Shown here one piece after another: positions 9,651-19,780 of a DNA stretch of 64,000 bases. The stretch lies in contig CANMKK010000005.1 of NCBI GenBank assembly GCA_947498455.1, forward strand, positions 124,001 to 188,000, written 5' to 3'. The DNA is from an uncultured Aquimarina sp. Its GTDB lineage: Bacteria > Bacteroidota > Bacteroidia > Flavobacteriales > Flavobacteriaceae. The notes below the pieces were generated by a model. That model was not told the DNA's origin and did no database searches. It saw only the letters and a program-made list of their open reading frames with translations. How positions within the stretch are numbered: position 1 is the first letter of the stretch; each line of letters begins with the position of its first letter. A program made the position numbers and the translations under genes.

Positions 9651-11108
9651 ATGACTTCATTAAAACAGAAAACAACTAAAGGATTAATCTGGAGTAGCAT
9701 TGATAAATTTTCTACAATGTCTATGCAGTTTATTCTTGGAATCATATTAGCTCGTATATTAATGCCAGAGGATTATGGTTTGCTGGGAATGATTGCTGTT
9801 TTTATGGCCATTGCACAATCCTTAATTGATAGTGGTTTTTTTACAGCACTTGTTCAGAAAAAAGATGCAAATCAAAAAGACTACTCCACTGTTTTCTTTT
9901 TCAACCTAGGTATAGGAATTGTGATATACTTTATTTTATTCTTCTCTTCTACTTATATCGCTCGTTTTTATGAAGAGCCTATACTTATAGATTTGGTAAA
10001 GGTCGTATCACTAAACATTATTATTATCTCTACTACGCTTATACACAAAGCTATTCTCACTATCAAAATTGATTTTAAAACTCAAGCAATTATAAATATT
10101 ACGGCCGTAATAATCGGAGGAGTTATTGGAATCTATATGGCCGTCACTGGATACGGAGTCTGGGCACTCGTATTTCAATATTTATCCAAAAATGCAATCA
10201 CGGCCATCTTATATTGGTTAATGAACGCATGGAAGCCTAGCTTTCTTTTTGATAAGAGATCTTTTAAAAGTTTATTCGGATTCGGATCTAATCTTATGGT
10301 TTCGGATTTGTTACGCCTATTTTTTCAGAATTTATATTCTATAGTTATCGGTAAGGTATATGCTGCCCAAGAATTAGGATATTTTACCCGGGCAACATTA
10401 TTTAAACAAGTTCCCTGTGCCTTAGTCATTACGATTCTAAAAAATGTGATTTTTTCTGCAATGGTCAAAGTAATCGATGATAAAGTGAAAGTGAAAAAAT
10501 TATTGGTAAGAAGTATTCGACTAACAGGCTTTCTACTTTTTCCGATTATTATCATTTTATTGTTTTACTCTAAACTGTTAGTAGTAGTACTACTGACCGA
10601 TAAGTGGCTTCCTATTGTTATTTTACTACAAATCTTGTCATTAGAAATCATTTTTTCTTCAATTCGGCATATCAATATGAATTTTCTAAATGCAAATGGA
10701 AGAGCCGATTTATTTCTTAGAGTCGAAATCATTAAAAACACTTTTACTGCTGTTGCTATTCTAATCACTTATAGACTTGGGTTAATACCAATAACTATTA
10801 GCTATGTTGTAATATCATTTTTTGGATTTCTTATCAATACATATTACTCTGATCGGTTTATTAAATATCCTGCAATAGAACAGTTAAAAGACTTATTACC
10901 TTATGCATTAATGAGTTTAATAACAGGAAGTATTAGTTACTATTTATGTCATTTTATTGATAATCACATACTGCAATTAACAGTAGGAGTGGTATTAAGT
11001 TTAGTACTATATACGTGGGGATCTCATATGATGAAGTTTAAAGAACTAATTGACATCAGAGAATTGGTACTCAATAGAATAAAGGTTACAAATAAGACGA
11101 ACACCTAA
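9651..11108 (+). CDS. Wzx/WzxC-type polysaccharide flippase (MOP superfamily)
   Basis: The 485-residue protein has 12 or more hydrophobic segments and the N-terminal pattern of WzxC/TuaB-like flippases: TTKGLIWSSIDKF, LGIILARILMPEDYGLLGM, and DSGFFTALVQKKDANQKDYSTVFF. Such proteins move lipid-linked oligosaccharide units from the cytoplasmic to the periplasmic face of the inner membrane. The gene starts 9 bases after its neighbour, inside the long + strand run. The presence of a flippase, a candidate polymerase and a Wzc-type protein implies a Wzx/Wzy-dependent route. Confidence 0.88.
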   Translation: MTSLKQKTTKGLIWSSIDKFSTMSMQFILGIILARILMPEDYGLLGMIAVFMAIAQSLIDSGFFTALVQKKDANQKDYSTVFFFNLGIGIVIYFILFFSSTYIARFYEEPILIDLVKVVSLNIIIISTTLIHKAILTIKIDFKTQAIINITAVIIGGVIGIYMAVTGYGVWALVFQYLSKNAITAILYWLMNAWKPSFLFDKRSFKSLFGFGSNLMVSDLLRLFFQNLYSIVIGKVYAAQELGYFTRATLFKQVPCALVITILKNVIFSAMVKVIDDKVKVKKLLVRSIRLTGFLLFPIIIILLFYSKLLVVVLLTDKWLPIVILLQILSLEIIFSSIRHINMNFLNANGRADLFLRVEIIKNTFTAVAILITYRLGLIPITISYVVISFFGFLINTYYSDRFIKYPAIEQLKDLLPYALMSLITGSISYYLCHFIDNHILQLTVGVVLSLVLYTWGSHMMKFKELIDIRELVLNRIKVTNKTNT

Positions 11109-11172
11109 TGGATCGATATCGTGTAAATAAGATTTTTAATTAATTAAAAACATCAAGAACTAGAAACATAAT

Positions 11173-12582
11173 ATGTATTGGGCTAAAAAAAATACAGATA
11201 CAGCAATCATTTTTACACTTTGTGTTTTAAGTGTGCATATACTATTGTTTTCTGATTTCTTAATGTCACTTCCCGTACTACTAATGGGGCTGGGGATTGT
11301 ACTCTTTTTCTTTATTGTAATGAATGGGTATTTTGCTAAATGGCAGGAATGCTCTAATATAAAGACCAAATTATTTTTTCATAGTGTATGTTATAGGCTC
11401 TTAGGTGTGGCGGGAATGTATATGCTTACTATGATGTATGATCCTAGTAATTTACCTTTTGATATAAAAGGAATTGATTCATGGAACTATCATTACTCCG
11501 GAATAATTGCTGCAGATGCTATTAATCAGGATAGGGATTTGTTTCAAGCTTTATCATTTTTTTGGAAAAGTAAGTCCGACTATGGCTTTTCTATGGTTAT
11601 TGGATTCTTATATTCGATATTCGGAAAATTTCCCATTGTAATTAAAATTTTTAATGTAATTGTAGGCAGTTATACAGTTGTAAGGATATATCAAATTACA
11701 AAAATTATTTATGCGGAGCAGCAAGCACGTATTGCAGGAATAATAACCATGTTAATGCCAGCATTTTTATGGTTTGGTGGAATGTTCCTAAAAGAAACAA
11801 TTTTAATGTTTCTTTTAATTAACACAGCCTATTATGCCATTAGGATTACGAATTTTCCTAACCTAAGAATCGTATATATTCTTTTATTAATGAGTCATTT
11901 TGGAATATTATTTTATTTCAGAACAGTGTTACCTCCAATTATTCTAGGAGCAGCTATGCTTCAAATCGCATTTTATAAGCAGAAGAAAAAAAGGCACTTA
12001 CTACTTTCTATTATTATTATTACTACTCTGTTGATCAGTAGTATCTACGTTATGAAAATGTTATCGATGTATGATATGGTAGAAAAAACAGTTGAGGCTA
12101 GTTCGGATCAATTCGGAAATGAGTTGGATCAAGCATCAAAAAACAGAGGGATTAATTATGCAGCTGCTTTAGTTGTTCCATTATTAATTGCAGGTGCTAT
12201 TATTACGCCCTTTCCTTCATTATTAGATTTTGAAGAACGGCAACTTCCTATTTACTCACATTACCAAAATGAAATTATTAGAAACATCATGTACTTTTTC
12301 GTCTTTTTAGGACTTATAAGAGCGATAAAGCAAAAAAATAAAAAAACTATCTATGTAGGAAGTTTTGCACTTATTTACATTATGATCTTGGCAGCATCGG
12401 GTATCTCTTTCCAAGATCGTTTTCAGGTATTATCACTTCCTTTTTTGATCATTTTCATGGCAGATGGAGTTGTTTCTAATTATCCTAAAAAATGGTTTCA
12501 TTGGAAAATATACTTACTGTTTATTTTTTTAGGAATCTTGATGTGGAATGTTTTTAAACTAAGTAATAGAGGATTGATATAA
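11173..12582 (+). CDS. Polytopic membrane protein, candidate Wzy-type polymerase
   Basis: The 469-residue protein has about ten hydrophobic segments and a large loop around residues 95-130 (GIDSWNYHYSGIIAADAI), followed by LKETILMFLLINTAYYAI. The overall plan resembles O-antigen polymerases or GT-C/GT39-like glycosyltransferases, families poorly conserved in sequence. Its place right after the flippase supports a polymerase role; the sequence itself does not prove it. A perfect 18-bp palindrome of T5AATTAATTA5 type (11133-11150) lies just upstream and may be a weak hairpin or operator. Confidence 0.6.
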   Translation: MYWAKKNTDTAIIFTLCVLSVHILLFSDFLMSLPVLLMGLGIVLFFFIVMNGYFAKWQECSNIKTKLFFHSVCYRLLGVAGMYMLTMMYDPSNLPFDIKGIDSWNYHYSGIIAADAINQDRDLFQALSFFWKSKSDYGFSMVIGFLYSIFGKFPIVIKIFNVIVGSYTVVRIYQITKIIYAEQQARIAGIITMLMPAFLWFGGMFLKETILMFLLINTAYYAIRITNFPNLRIVYILLLMSHFGILFYFRTVLPPIILGAAMLQIAFYKQKKKRHLLLSIIIITTLLISSIYVMKMLSMYDMVEKTVEASSDQFGNELDQASKNRGINYAAALVVPLLIAGAIITPFPSLLDFEERQLPIYSHYQNEIIRNIMYFFVFLGLIRAIKQKNKKTIYVGSFALIYIMILAASGISFQDRFQVLSLPFLIIFMADGVVSNYPKKWFHWKIYLLFIFLGILMWNVFKLSNRGLI

Positions 12583-12600
12583 ATTAAATGTACACTAATT

Positions 12601-14331
12601 ATGATAAACGATTTCATCATACTAAAAGAAAAAGAAAGCTTACTGTACTCTGTGAAAACTAAATTACAGTTATCAGAAGAATGGTTATTATTGACCAATA
12701 GTACGTTTTTGGATTTTCGCCAAAAAAACAATAGAGTTATCATAATCGGAGATTATATCGGAACAGAACAGGAACTATTCGCTACTAAAAAAAATGATAT
12801 TCCTAAACAAAGAGGTAATTTTTATGCAATACAGATACAACAAGGAGTAATATCGATTTATAATAGTTTTTTTAGTTTACTACCTCTTTATTACGACTTA
12901 AACTCCAGTATTATCTCATCTTCAATTCAATTAATAAAAACTTATTCTCCTAAAGAGTACAACATTGACAAAAAACATATCCTAGAAAAATTACTGTTCA
13001 ATTATGGCTTTTTTAACCGTACTATGTATGAAGAAATTAACCTCTTACCATGTCATCGGTATATTGAAATCGTAAATGATAATACAACTATTCATAAACA
13101 TTTTGAGATAACAGAGTTTTTTACTGACACGCCTAAAAAAGGAAAAAAAGTAGCAAATAATTTGAGTAATCTTTTTATAGAAACATCAAAACATTATTTT
13201 CCTAATGACCATTTTAGCATTGCATTTACCAGTGGTTTTGATGGTCGTACATTAGTAAGTTGTGCCTCTTATTATCATAAAAATTTTTCTACTTTTTCTT
13301 TTGGCAGATCAGAAGTTGATGATGTTCAAATCCCTAAAAACAATTCACAGGAGATAGGTATTCCGTATCACCATATTAATTTAGGGCTTTCTGAATATCT
13401 AAAAGATGGATATTATAATAATGCAGAAGAATATATGTCCGGAGCCTATCAAGGTAATGGATTTTTACAAGCACATTATGCATATAGTACAAAAAAAATA
13501 GATTCTAAATCTAAATATCTCTTATCTGGATATATTGGTAGTGAATTATTTAGGGCATTACATGGTACCGGAACGGTTACTACTGGAGCTCTTAAAGATG
13601 TCTTTACAATTTCTGATGAAAATATCTTAAAAACCAAACTGGAAACCGCTTCAGTACTTAGAATACTTCATAAAAATGAATTCAATAATGAATTAAATGA
13701 ATTAATAACAGAAATACTACAGTATAAAAGAGACCTCCCAAAGGAAATTTCTCAGAATCAGCAATTTTACATTTTTGTATTCGAAGAATTATTCAGAAAG
13801 TTTTTTGGGCAAAAAATAGCTATTCAACAAAAACATATAAAGGTAAGAACCCCTTTTGTTGATTACAATTTTGTAAAAGCATTATTACAAACTGAATATG
13901 CAGGAGCCAATAATACCTTCTTTACTAATAACCCTTTTAAAAGAATAAAAGGACAATACTTATATGCAGATATTATTAAGAAAACAAATAAAATTATTTA
14001 TAAACAGACTACTGGTAAAGGGTATCGACCAATAGATGTTAGAAACTGGTTATATAGATATCACGTAATCATTCCTTTTTTAAAGAAAAAAATAAAACGA
14101 AAAGTAAAGAAAGAAAGTCTGGACTTCTTTGGGGTTATTTCTGGAGTACAACATAATAAAGAAGAAATTATGGGACTCCTTAATACGACTTCGTTTTTCG
14201 ATGAAAGTAAACTCCGCGAGATGTTACAAGAACTTACTATATATAGCTCGGCAAGAGATAGAGATTTATTATTAATGGCTCTATCCATAATAAAAAGCAC
14301 ACAAATACAACATGATTTACAATCAGTATAA
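12601..14331 (+). CDS. Asparagine-synthase-related protein of the polysaccharide locus
   Basis: The 576-residue protein resembles class B asparagine synthetases. The region FSIAFTSGFDGRTLVSCA (Ser211-Gly-Phe-Asp-Gly-Arg) sits where the ATP-pyrophosphatase loop SGGxDS is expected, followed by FSTFSFGRSEVDDVQI like the AsnB FS(V)GF..sDE segment. The N-terminus is MINDF, so the Cys2 nucleophile of the glutaminase domain is absent and free ammonia or another amine donor would be needed. AsnB-like proteins in capsule loci are thought to amidate sugars or acids. The loop is degenerate, so activity may be altered or lost. Confidence 0.7.
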   Translation: MINDFIILKEKESLLYSVKTKLQLSEEWLLLTNSTFLDFRQKNNRVIIIGDYIGTEQELFATKKNDIPKQRGNFYAIQIQQGVISIYNSFFSLLPLYYDLNSSIISSSIQLIKTYSPKEYNIDKKHILEKLLFNYGFFNRTMYEEINLLPCHRYIEIVNDNTTIHKHFEITEFFTDTPKKGKKVANNLSNLFIETSKHYFPNDHFSIAFTSGFDGRTLVSCASYYHKNFSTFSFGRSEVDDVQIPKNNSQEIGIPYHHINLGLSEYLKDGYYNNAEEYMSGAYQGNGFLQAHYAYSTKKIDSKSKYLLSGYIGSELFRALHGTGTVTTGALKDVFTISDENILKTKLETASVLRILHKNEFNNELNELITEILQYKRDLPKEISQNQQFYIFVFEELFRKFFGQKIAIQQKHIKVRTPFVDYNFVKALLQTEYAGANNTFFTNNPFKRIKGQYLYADIIKKTNKIIYKQTTGKGYRPIDVRNWLYRYHVIIPFLKKKIKRKVKKESLDFFGVISGVQHNKEEIMGLLNTTSFFDESKLREMLQELTIYSSARDRDLLLMALSIIKSTQIQHDLQSV

Positions 14332-14422
14332 GTGAACTACATCAAAATGATTTCATAGGTATCAAAATTGATGATGAATAATAAAACCTATAAGACGATA
14401 ATTAACGATAAAATATAGGCTC

Positions 14423-15481
14423 ATGAAGCACATACTAGCATTAATGGATTATAAATCCGTATTCGGATCAAAGAAATTTAATTTTCCATACAGAAGCGGT
14501 ATGGATAAAGAAAAACTAGCTCATTATTTCCAAGAGCTAGGATATATTGTAGAATATAGATTCTTTAATGAAATCGATTTCAGAAGTAAGGAATATATAG
14601 GAAAACACATTATTTACACCTCATCAGAAGATGTCGATTATTTATATAAATCCTATATCGAAGATATTATTTACGGCCTTGAGCAAATGGGGGCAAACGT
14701 TATGCCCACGTATAATCATCTAAGAGCCAACAATAATAAAGTTTTTATGGAATTCCTACGAGATTATAAGGGCTACACATCTAATCTAAAATCAAGATCA
14801 TTTGGCTCTATGAATGATTTATTAATGGAAATAGAAACATTAAAATTTCCAGTAGTTTTTAAAACTTCGGAAGGCGCAGTCGGTAGAGGCGTGAAACTAG
14901 TAGAATCCCCAGAAGATCTGATCCGACAAGTAAAAAAAACTACAAAACGTAATTATAAAATGGATCTATGGGATTTTGGTAGATCATTAAAACATAAAGG
15001 ATATATTAAAGAAAGCCTGTATCGTAAGAAGTTTATCGTCCAGGAATTTATTCCCAACCTAAAAAATGATTGGAAAATACTTTTCTACGGAGAGAAACTC
15101 TACATTTTTAAGAGACCAATCCAAGAAGGCAGAGATATACGAGCTAGTGGTGGTGGAATTCAAAATTACCATTATGGTCTCCAAGCAGAAGCTCCTTATA
15201 AAATTTTTGATTATGCATCAGACATTTATAATAAAATGAATGTACCCCATGCCTCTATTGATATTGCATATGATGGTAAGGAATTTTATTTAATAGAATT
15301 TCAATCATTGTATTTCGGAACTTCTGCATTAGTGAACTCCAAAGGTTACTTCATAAAAGATAAAGATGTTTGGAGATTCATTGAAAATCAAATCGAATTA
15401 GAAAAAGCATATGCCCTAGGTGTAGATCACTACTTAAAGAAACAGAATAAACTCTCTTTTGAAAAAGTATGTAACGATTAA
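14423..15481 (+). CDS. ATP-grasp family ligase
   Basis: The 352-residue cytoplasmic protein has ATP-grasp features: a nucleotide-binding strand-loop LKFPVVFKTSEGAVGRGVKLV (Lys and Gly-rich loop), FIVQEFIPNLKNDWKILFYGEKLYIFKR, and a metal-binding type end, HASIDIAYDGKEFYLIEFQS. Such enzymes couple a carboxylate to an amine or thiol through an acyl phosphate. Together with the AsnB-like, GNAT/FemAB-like and WbpB/D genes it suggests that an amino acid or amide decorates the polysaccharide. The substrate cannot be read from the sequence. Confidence 0.8.
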   Translation: MKHILALMDYKSVFGSKKFNFPYRSGMDKEKLAHYFQELGYIVEYRFFNEIDFRSKEYIGKHIIYTSSEDVDYLYKSYIEDIIYGLEQMGANVMPTYNHLRANNNKVFMEFLRDYKGYTSNLKSRSFGSMNDLLMEIETLKFPVVFKTSEGAVGRGVKLVESPEDLIRQVKKTTKRNYKMDLWDFGRSLKHKGYIKESLYRKKFIVQEFIPNLKNDWKILFYGEKLYIFKRPIQEGRDIRASGGGIQNYHYGLQAEAPYKIFDYASDIYNKMNVPHASIDIAYDGKEFYLIEFQSLYFGTSALVNSKGYFIKDKDVWRFIENQIELEKAYALGVDHYLKKQNKLSFEKVCND

Positions 15482-15491
15482 AAAACTTATT

Positions 15492-16421
15492 ATGAACCCG
15501 AAAGTAAATATACTCTTTGTATCGAGTGGTAATTCCAAAAATGGAATATCCCCTCTAGTATTTAATCAAGGAAATTCTTTAATTCAATTAGGTCATTACG
15601 TTACATTTTTTACGATAAAAGGGAAAGGGATGAAAGGGTATATAAAACATATTTTCATTCTTAGAAATTTCATAAAAAATAACTCTTATGATGTCATCCA
15701 TGCGCACTATTCCTTAAGTGCTATTGTTACAGCTCTTGCAGGGGGAAAGCCCTTGGTAGTTTCTTTAATGGGCAGTGATGTAAAGGCATCTCCTCTATTA
15801 AAATACCTTATTAAAGTATTTAATTTTCTTTTTTGGAGAAAAGTCATTGTAAAATCTCAGGATATGAAAACGTCTTGTAATATTGAGTCTGCATATGTAA
15901 TTCCTAATGGTGTTAACTTTACTAAGTTTAAAGAATATTCTAAAAATGAGTCTATAAAAATTACTGGTTGGGATAAAAATAAACAACACATTTTATTTGC
16001 TGCAAACCCAAATAGAAAAGAAAAGAACTATCAATTAGCAAATGATGCATTTAAGCTATTAAATACTAAAAATGTAGAACTTCATGTTCTTGTCGATATT
16101 CCTCATGAGCAAATGCCTGCTTATTTTAATGCTGCTGATGTAATCATACTTACTAGTCTTTGGGAAGGTTCACCCAATGTCATTAAAGAAGCTATGGCCT
16201 GCAATTGCAAAATTGTTGCCGTTAATGTTGGTGATATTAAAGAAACCATAGGAGATACAGACGGATGTTATGTTACTAATTTTGACAAAAGAGAAATTGC
16301 AATTTGCTTAAAAAAGGCTTTGGAATATACGGACAAACCTAATGGAAGAGCTCATATTGCACATTTAGACTCTGAAATTATAGCCAAAAAATTAACCAAT
16401 ATTTATATCGAGAACTTATGA
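15492..16421 (+). CDS. GT4-family glycosyltransferase
   Basis: A GT-B glycosyltransferase of about 309 aa. The N-terminal half has VNILFVSSGNSKNGIS and YDVIHAHYSLSA; the C-terminal half has HILFAANPNRKEKNYQ and the retaining E-x7-E motif EGSPNVIKE (Glu225 and Glu233), which binds the donor nucleotide sugar. ATG 15492 is chosen because it lies just after the upstream stop (15481); the in-frame TTG at 15459 would overlap it. The stop overlaps the next gene's start (ATGA at 16418). It probably adds one sugar to the lipid-linked repeat unit in the cytoplasm. Confidence 0.87.
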   Translation: MNPKVNILFVSSGNSKNGISPLVFNQGNSLIQLGHYVTFFTIKGKGMKGYIKHIFILRNFIKNNSYDVIHAHYSLSAIVTALAGGKPLVVSLMGSDVKASPLLKYLIKVFNFLFWRKVIVKSQDMKTSCNIESAYVIPNGVNFTKFKEYSKNESIKITGWDKNKQHILFAANPNRKEKNYQLANDAFKLLNTKNVELHVLVDIPHEQMPAYFNAADVIILTSLWEGSPNVIKEAMACNCKIVAVNVGDIKETIGDTDGCYVTNFDKREIAICLKKALEYTDKPNGRAHIAHLDSEIIAKKLTNIYIENL

Positions 16422-17425
16422 TAACCACATCGATAACTATTCATAAAAACAGTAGTCAGATACCACCTGAACATTTAGATAAATTGTCGGAGAGTGCCAC
16501 TGCCAATTTCTTTCAGACTAAAGAAACCATTCATTTTTTTAAATCTATTGGTTTAGAGACATTCGAATTTGCACTAGAATATGATAACAAACTAATGGCA
16601 TTTGTTACAGGAGTAATCCAAAAGGAAAAAGGATTAAAATCTACTTTTACAAAAAGAGCAATTATTTATGGAGGACCAATTCTATCTCCTAATATACCTG
16701 AAGAGTATATTACTGAACTATTTAAAACCGTAATTAGAGAACTTAAAAATAAAGCGATATACATTGAAATTAGAAACTTTAATGATTATAGCAATTATAA
16801 ATCCGTATTAGATAAAATTGGTTTTGAGTATCATCCTCATCTTAATTTTCATGTAACAAGTGATACTGAAGAAAATGCAAAAAAGAGATTGAGTAGTAGT
16901 AAATTAAGGCAAATAAAAAAGAGTATTAAGGAAGGGGCCGAGGTGAGAGAAGCATCAGAAGAGCACGAAATAGAAGCCTTTTACCGTATTTTAAAAAATC
17001 TTTATAAAACCAAAGTAAAAACTCCTTTACCAGAATTATATTTTTTTACTACACTCTGGAGTCAAGGGTTAACCAAGTTTTTTTTAGTTTTTTATCACAA
17101 TGAGGTCATCGGTGGAATTGTCTGCCCAATTTTTAAAAATAAAGTAATCTATGAGTGGTTTGTTTGCGGTATTGATCGAACCTATAAAAATGTATACCCT
17201 AGTATCCTAGCTACCTGGTACGCTATACAATATGCGTGTAAAAATAATATAGAACGATTCGATTTTATGGGAGCAGGTAGACCCGATGATGACTATGGGG
17301 TTAGAGAATTTAAATCAAAATTCGGAGGCGAGCTTGTAGAACATGGTAGATTCTTATATGTATCGCAACCATTTTTCTATCAACTGGGTAAAACTGCTGT
17401 AAAAATTCTAAAAGACAGCAAATGA
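16418..17425 (+). CDS. FemAB/GNAT-like acyltransferase
   Basis: The 335-residue protein shows the double GNAT fold pattern of FemAB-like enzymes (Acetyltransf_6 type): FFQTKETIHFFKSIG, RLSSSKLRQIKKSIKEGAEV, FFLVFYHNEVIGGIVCPI and ERFDFMGAGRPDDDYGVREFKSKFGGE. Relatives transfer amino acids from aminoacyl-tRNA to peptidoglycan precursors or acylate exopolysaccharide intermediates. Overlaps of 4 bases with both neighbours (ATGA) show tight translational coupling to the GT4 and DUF354 genes. An aminoacyl or acyl modification of the polymer is the likely job; donor and acceptor are unknown. Confidence 0.8.
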   Translation: MITTSITIHKNSSQIPPEHLDKLSESATANFFQTKETIHFFKSIGLETFEFALEYDNKLMAFVTGVIQKEKGLKSTFTKRAIIYGGPILSPNIPEEYITELFKTVIRELKNKAIYIEIRNFNDYSNYKSVLDKIGFEYHPHLNFHVTSDTEENAKKRLSSSKLRQIKKSIKEGAEVREASEEHEIEAFYRILKNLYKTKVKTPLPELYFFTTLWSQGLTKFFLVFYHNEVIGGIVCPIFKNKVIYEWFVCGIDRTYKNVYPSILATWYAIQYACKNNIERFDFMGAGRPDDDYGVREFKSKFGGELVEHGRFLYVSQPFFYQLGKTAVKILKDSK

Positions 17426-18477
17426 AAATAATTATAGATATAGGTCACCCTGGACATGTACATTTGTTCAAAAATTTTGCTAAAGAAATGCAGCAAAAAG
17501 GAAACAAAATTTTATTTACCTGTAGGCAAAAAGAATTCGAAATAGAATTATTAAAATCAGAAGGACTTACCTATGTATCTTTTGGAAAAAAATACAAAAC
17601 AACTTTCGGAAAGATATTTGGTTTACTAAAGTTTGACTTCTTAGAATTTATTCAAGGGCTAAAGTTCAAACCTGATTTATTTATAAGTCATGGATCTCCC
17701 TATGCAGCTCATGCTGCTGCTTTATTAAGAAAACCACATATTTCGCTGGAAGATACCGGTAACATGGAACAAGTAAGATTATACCTACCTTTTACAGATA
17801 GTGTATTAACATCTGATGCTTTTCATAAAGACCTAGGAGCAAAACAAATACAGTATAAAGGATATCATGAGCTAGCATATTTACATCCTAATTGGTTTAC
17901 TCCAGATCCCAAGATATATGATATTTTAAAAATCAAAAGAGATACAAAATATATAATTCTAAGGTTTGTATCCTGGAATGCCAGCCATGATATAAACCAA
18001 TCTGGTTTGTCCATCACTGAAAAAAGAGAATTAATTGAGCATTTAGAAAAGACATATACCGTTTTTATTTCTTCGGAAGGGGAATTACCTAGTGATTTAC
18101 GGAAATATCAAATAAAAATTCCACCACAAGAAATGCATAATGCCTTAGCGTATGCCAGTATATTTATAGGAGAAGGAGCTACCATGGCATCAGAAAGTGC
18201 GATACTTGGCACACCAGCCATCTACATTAATAGCATATCAGCGGGAACAATAAGCCAACAAGAAGAATATGAATTACTATTCAATTTTAAAAATGGTACA
18301 GGTGTAATCGACAAAATAAAAGCACTTGACAAAATTTCTGACAGAGAAAAATTATTCGAAAAAAGACAACAAAAATTGCTAGAAGACAAAATTGATGTGA
18401 CCGCTTTCCTAATATGGTTTATAGAGAGATACCCTGAGAGTAAAAATTATACAATTAATAACCAAAAAATAGCATAA
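17422..18477 (+). CDS. DUF354 family protein (GT-B-like fold)
   Basis: The 351-residue protein opens with MKIIIDIGHPGHVHLFKNFA, the signature start of DUF354, and has SHGSPYAAHAAALLRKPHISLEDTG and FIGEGATMASESAILGTPAIYIN, which resemble the nucleotide-sugar-binding half of MurG-like GT-B enzymes. DUF354 proteins are common in archaeal and bacterial surface-polysaccharide clusters and may be glycosyltransferases or epimerase-like enzymes. It is coupled to the preceding gene by ATGA overlap. The family is confident, the reaction is not. Confidence 0.82.
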   Translation: MKIIIDIGHPGHVHLFKNFAKEMQQKGNKILFTCRQKEFEIELLKSEGLTYVSFGKKYKTTFGKIFGLLKFDFLEFIQGLKFKPDLFISHGSPYAAHAAALLRKPHISLEDTGNMEQVRLYLPFTDSVLTSDAFHKDLGAKQIQYKGYHELAYLHPNWFTPDPKIYDILKIKRDTKYIILRFVSWNASHDINQSGLSITEKRELIEHLEKTYTVFISSEGELPSDLRKYQIKIPPQEMHNALAYASIFIGEGATMASESAILGTPAIYINSISAGTISQQEEYELLFNFKNGTGVIDKIKALDKISDREKLFEKRQQKLLEDKIDVTAFLIWFIERYPESKNYTINNQKIA

Positions 18478-18485
18478 GAAAACCA

Positions 18486-19244
18486 ATGATTGATTTTACA
18501 GTAGAAAAATACAAAGATTTATTAGAAGCCATTATTCTTAATAATTATGAATTTCAAACTTTCGAAGAATTCATCCTAAAACCCAAAAGCCGAAGTGTCA
18601 TTCTTAGACATGATGTGGATGTAGTACCGGAAAACTCTTTACTTTTTGCAAGAATTCAAAAGTCTTTAGGAATTAAGGGGACTTATTATTTTAGAGCAGT
18701 ACCCGAAAGTTGGGATGAAAGAATTATACAGGAAATTGCCGCACTAGATCATGAAATAGGATATCACTATGAGTGTTTAACCACAACCACTGGTAATCTG
18801 GAAACAGGTATTCTAGATTTCGAAAAAAATCTATCATTACTTAGAAAACTTGTTCCTGTATCTACAATATGCATGCATGGTTCCCCTATGTCCAAATATG
18901 ACTCCAAAGATTTGTGGAAAACATATCGATATCAGGATTACGATATAATAGCCGAGCCTTATTTTGATATAAATTTTGATATAGTCTTCTATTTAACAGA
19001 CACTGGTAGAAGATGGGATGGTAGAGATAGTAGTGTTAGAGATAGAGTTACGACAAAATACACCAAAACATTTCATAATACACTAGAAATCATTGAAGCC
19101 ATAAACGCTACTAATATACCTGATCAAATAATGTTTACATTTCATCCACAAAGATGGAATAATAATATTATGAAATGGAGTAAAGAATTAGTTGCGCAAA
19201 ATGTAAAGAATGTAGTAAAACGCCATTTTTATGTAAAAAAATAA
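18486..19244 (+). CDS. Polysaccharide deacetylase-like (NodB-fold) protein
   Basis: The 252-residue protein has SVILRHDVDVVPENS (the D-D metal-binding motif), IGYHYECL (His-bearing motif 2) and STICMHGSPMSKYD, in the arrangement of carbohydrate esterase family 4-like enzymes. There is no signal peptide, so it would act in the cytoplasm on a precursor or nucleotide sugar. It is the last gene of the first polysaccharide operon, followed about 60 bases later by a strong terminator. The metal ligands look present; the substrate is unknown. Confidence 0.75.
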   Translation: MIDFTVEKYKDLLEAIILNNYEFQTFEEFILKPKSRSVILRHDVDVVPENSLLFARIQKSLGIKGTYYFRAVPESWDERIIQEIAALDHEIGYHYECLTTTTGNLETGILDFEKNLSLLRKLVPVSTICMHGSPMSKYDSKDLWKTYRYQDYDIIAEPYFDINFDIVFYLTDTGRRWDGRDSSVRDRVTTKYTKTFHNTLEIIEAINATNIPDQIMFTFHPQRWNNNIMKWSKELVAQNVKNVVKRHFYVKK

Positions 19245-19304
19245 TTTTACCTGTTCATTTTTATTGTAAAAGTCTTACTTCAACTAAGCTTTGTACCTGT
19301 ATAT

Positions 19305-19341
19305 AATCTTTAATGATTAAAATAATCATTAAAGATTTTTT
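19305..19341 (+). terminator. Rho-independent terminator of the first polysaccharide operon
   Basis: Perfect 15-bp stem (19305-19319 with 19323-19337), 3-base loop AAA, then a run of T to 19341. It lies 60 bases after the stop at 19244 and closes the run of genes from about 4344. Confidence 0.85.
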
Positions 19342-19780
19342 AATCATATCAGTTTCATATTGCTTATAAATATGACATAGAAAAAAGCTTCTGCTTTCTG
19401 CCGAACAAAATACAGGATATCCACTATCTTATTCTATAATTTCTTATCATTTAGGAAACTTTTTCCTAAACCTTAATTTTAATCGAATTCATTTATAATT
19501 CTAGAAAGGAATTAAACTATTCATCTATACATACAATTACTTAATCGATTTATATCATTTTTTTAAGTAAAAACATGTAAGTTTTTACATATATGAATTT
19601 TAAAATTCTTTAAAAAACTACAAATTCCCCTTAAATATACAGGTAAAAACCTGTATTTCATATATTTAGCATATAATTTATGCGTAAAAACCATCAATAA
19701 ATCACATCATAAAGTGGTATATTTAAGTATAACCAAAATAAAATTGATATGCTTAAAAATCCATCGAAGAGAAACCATAG

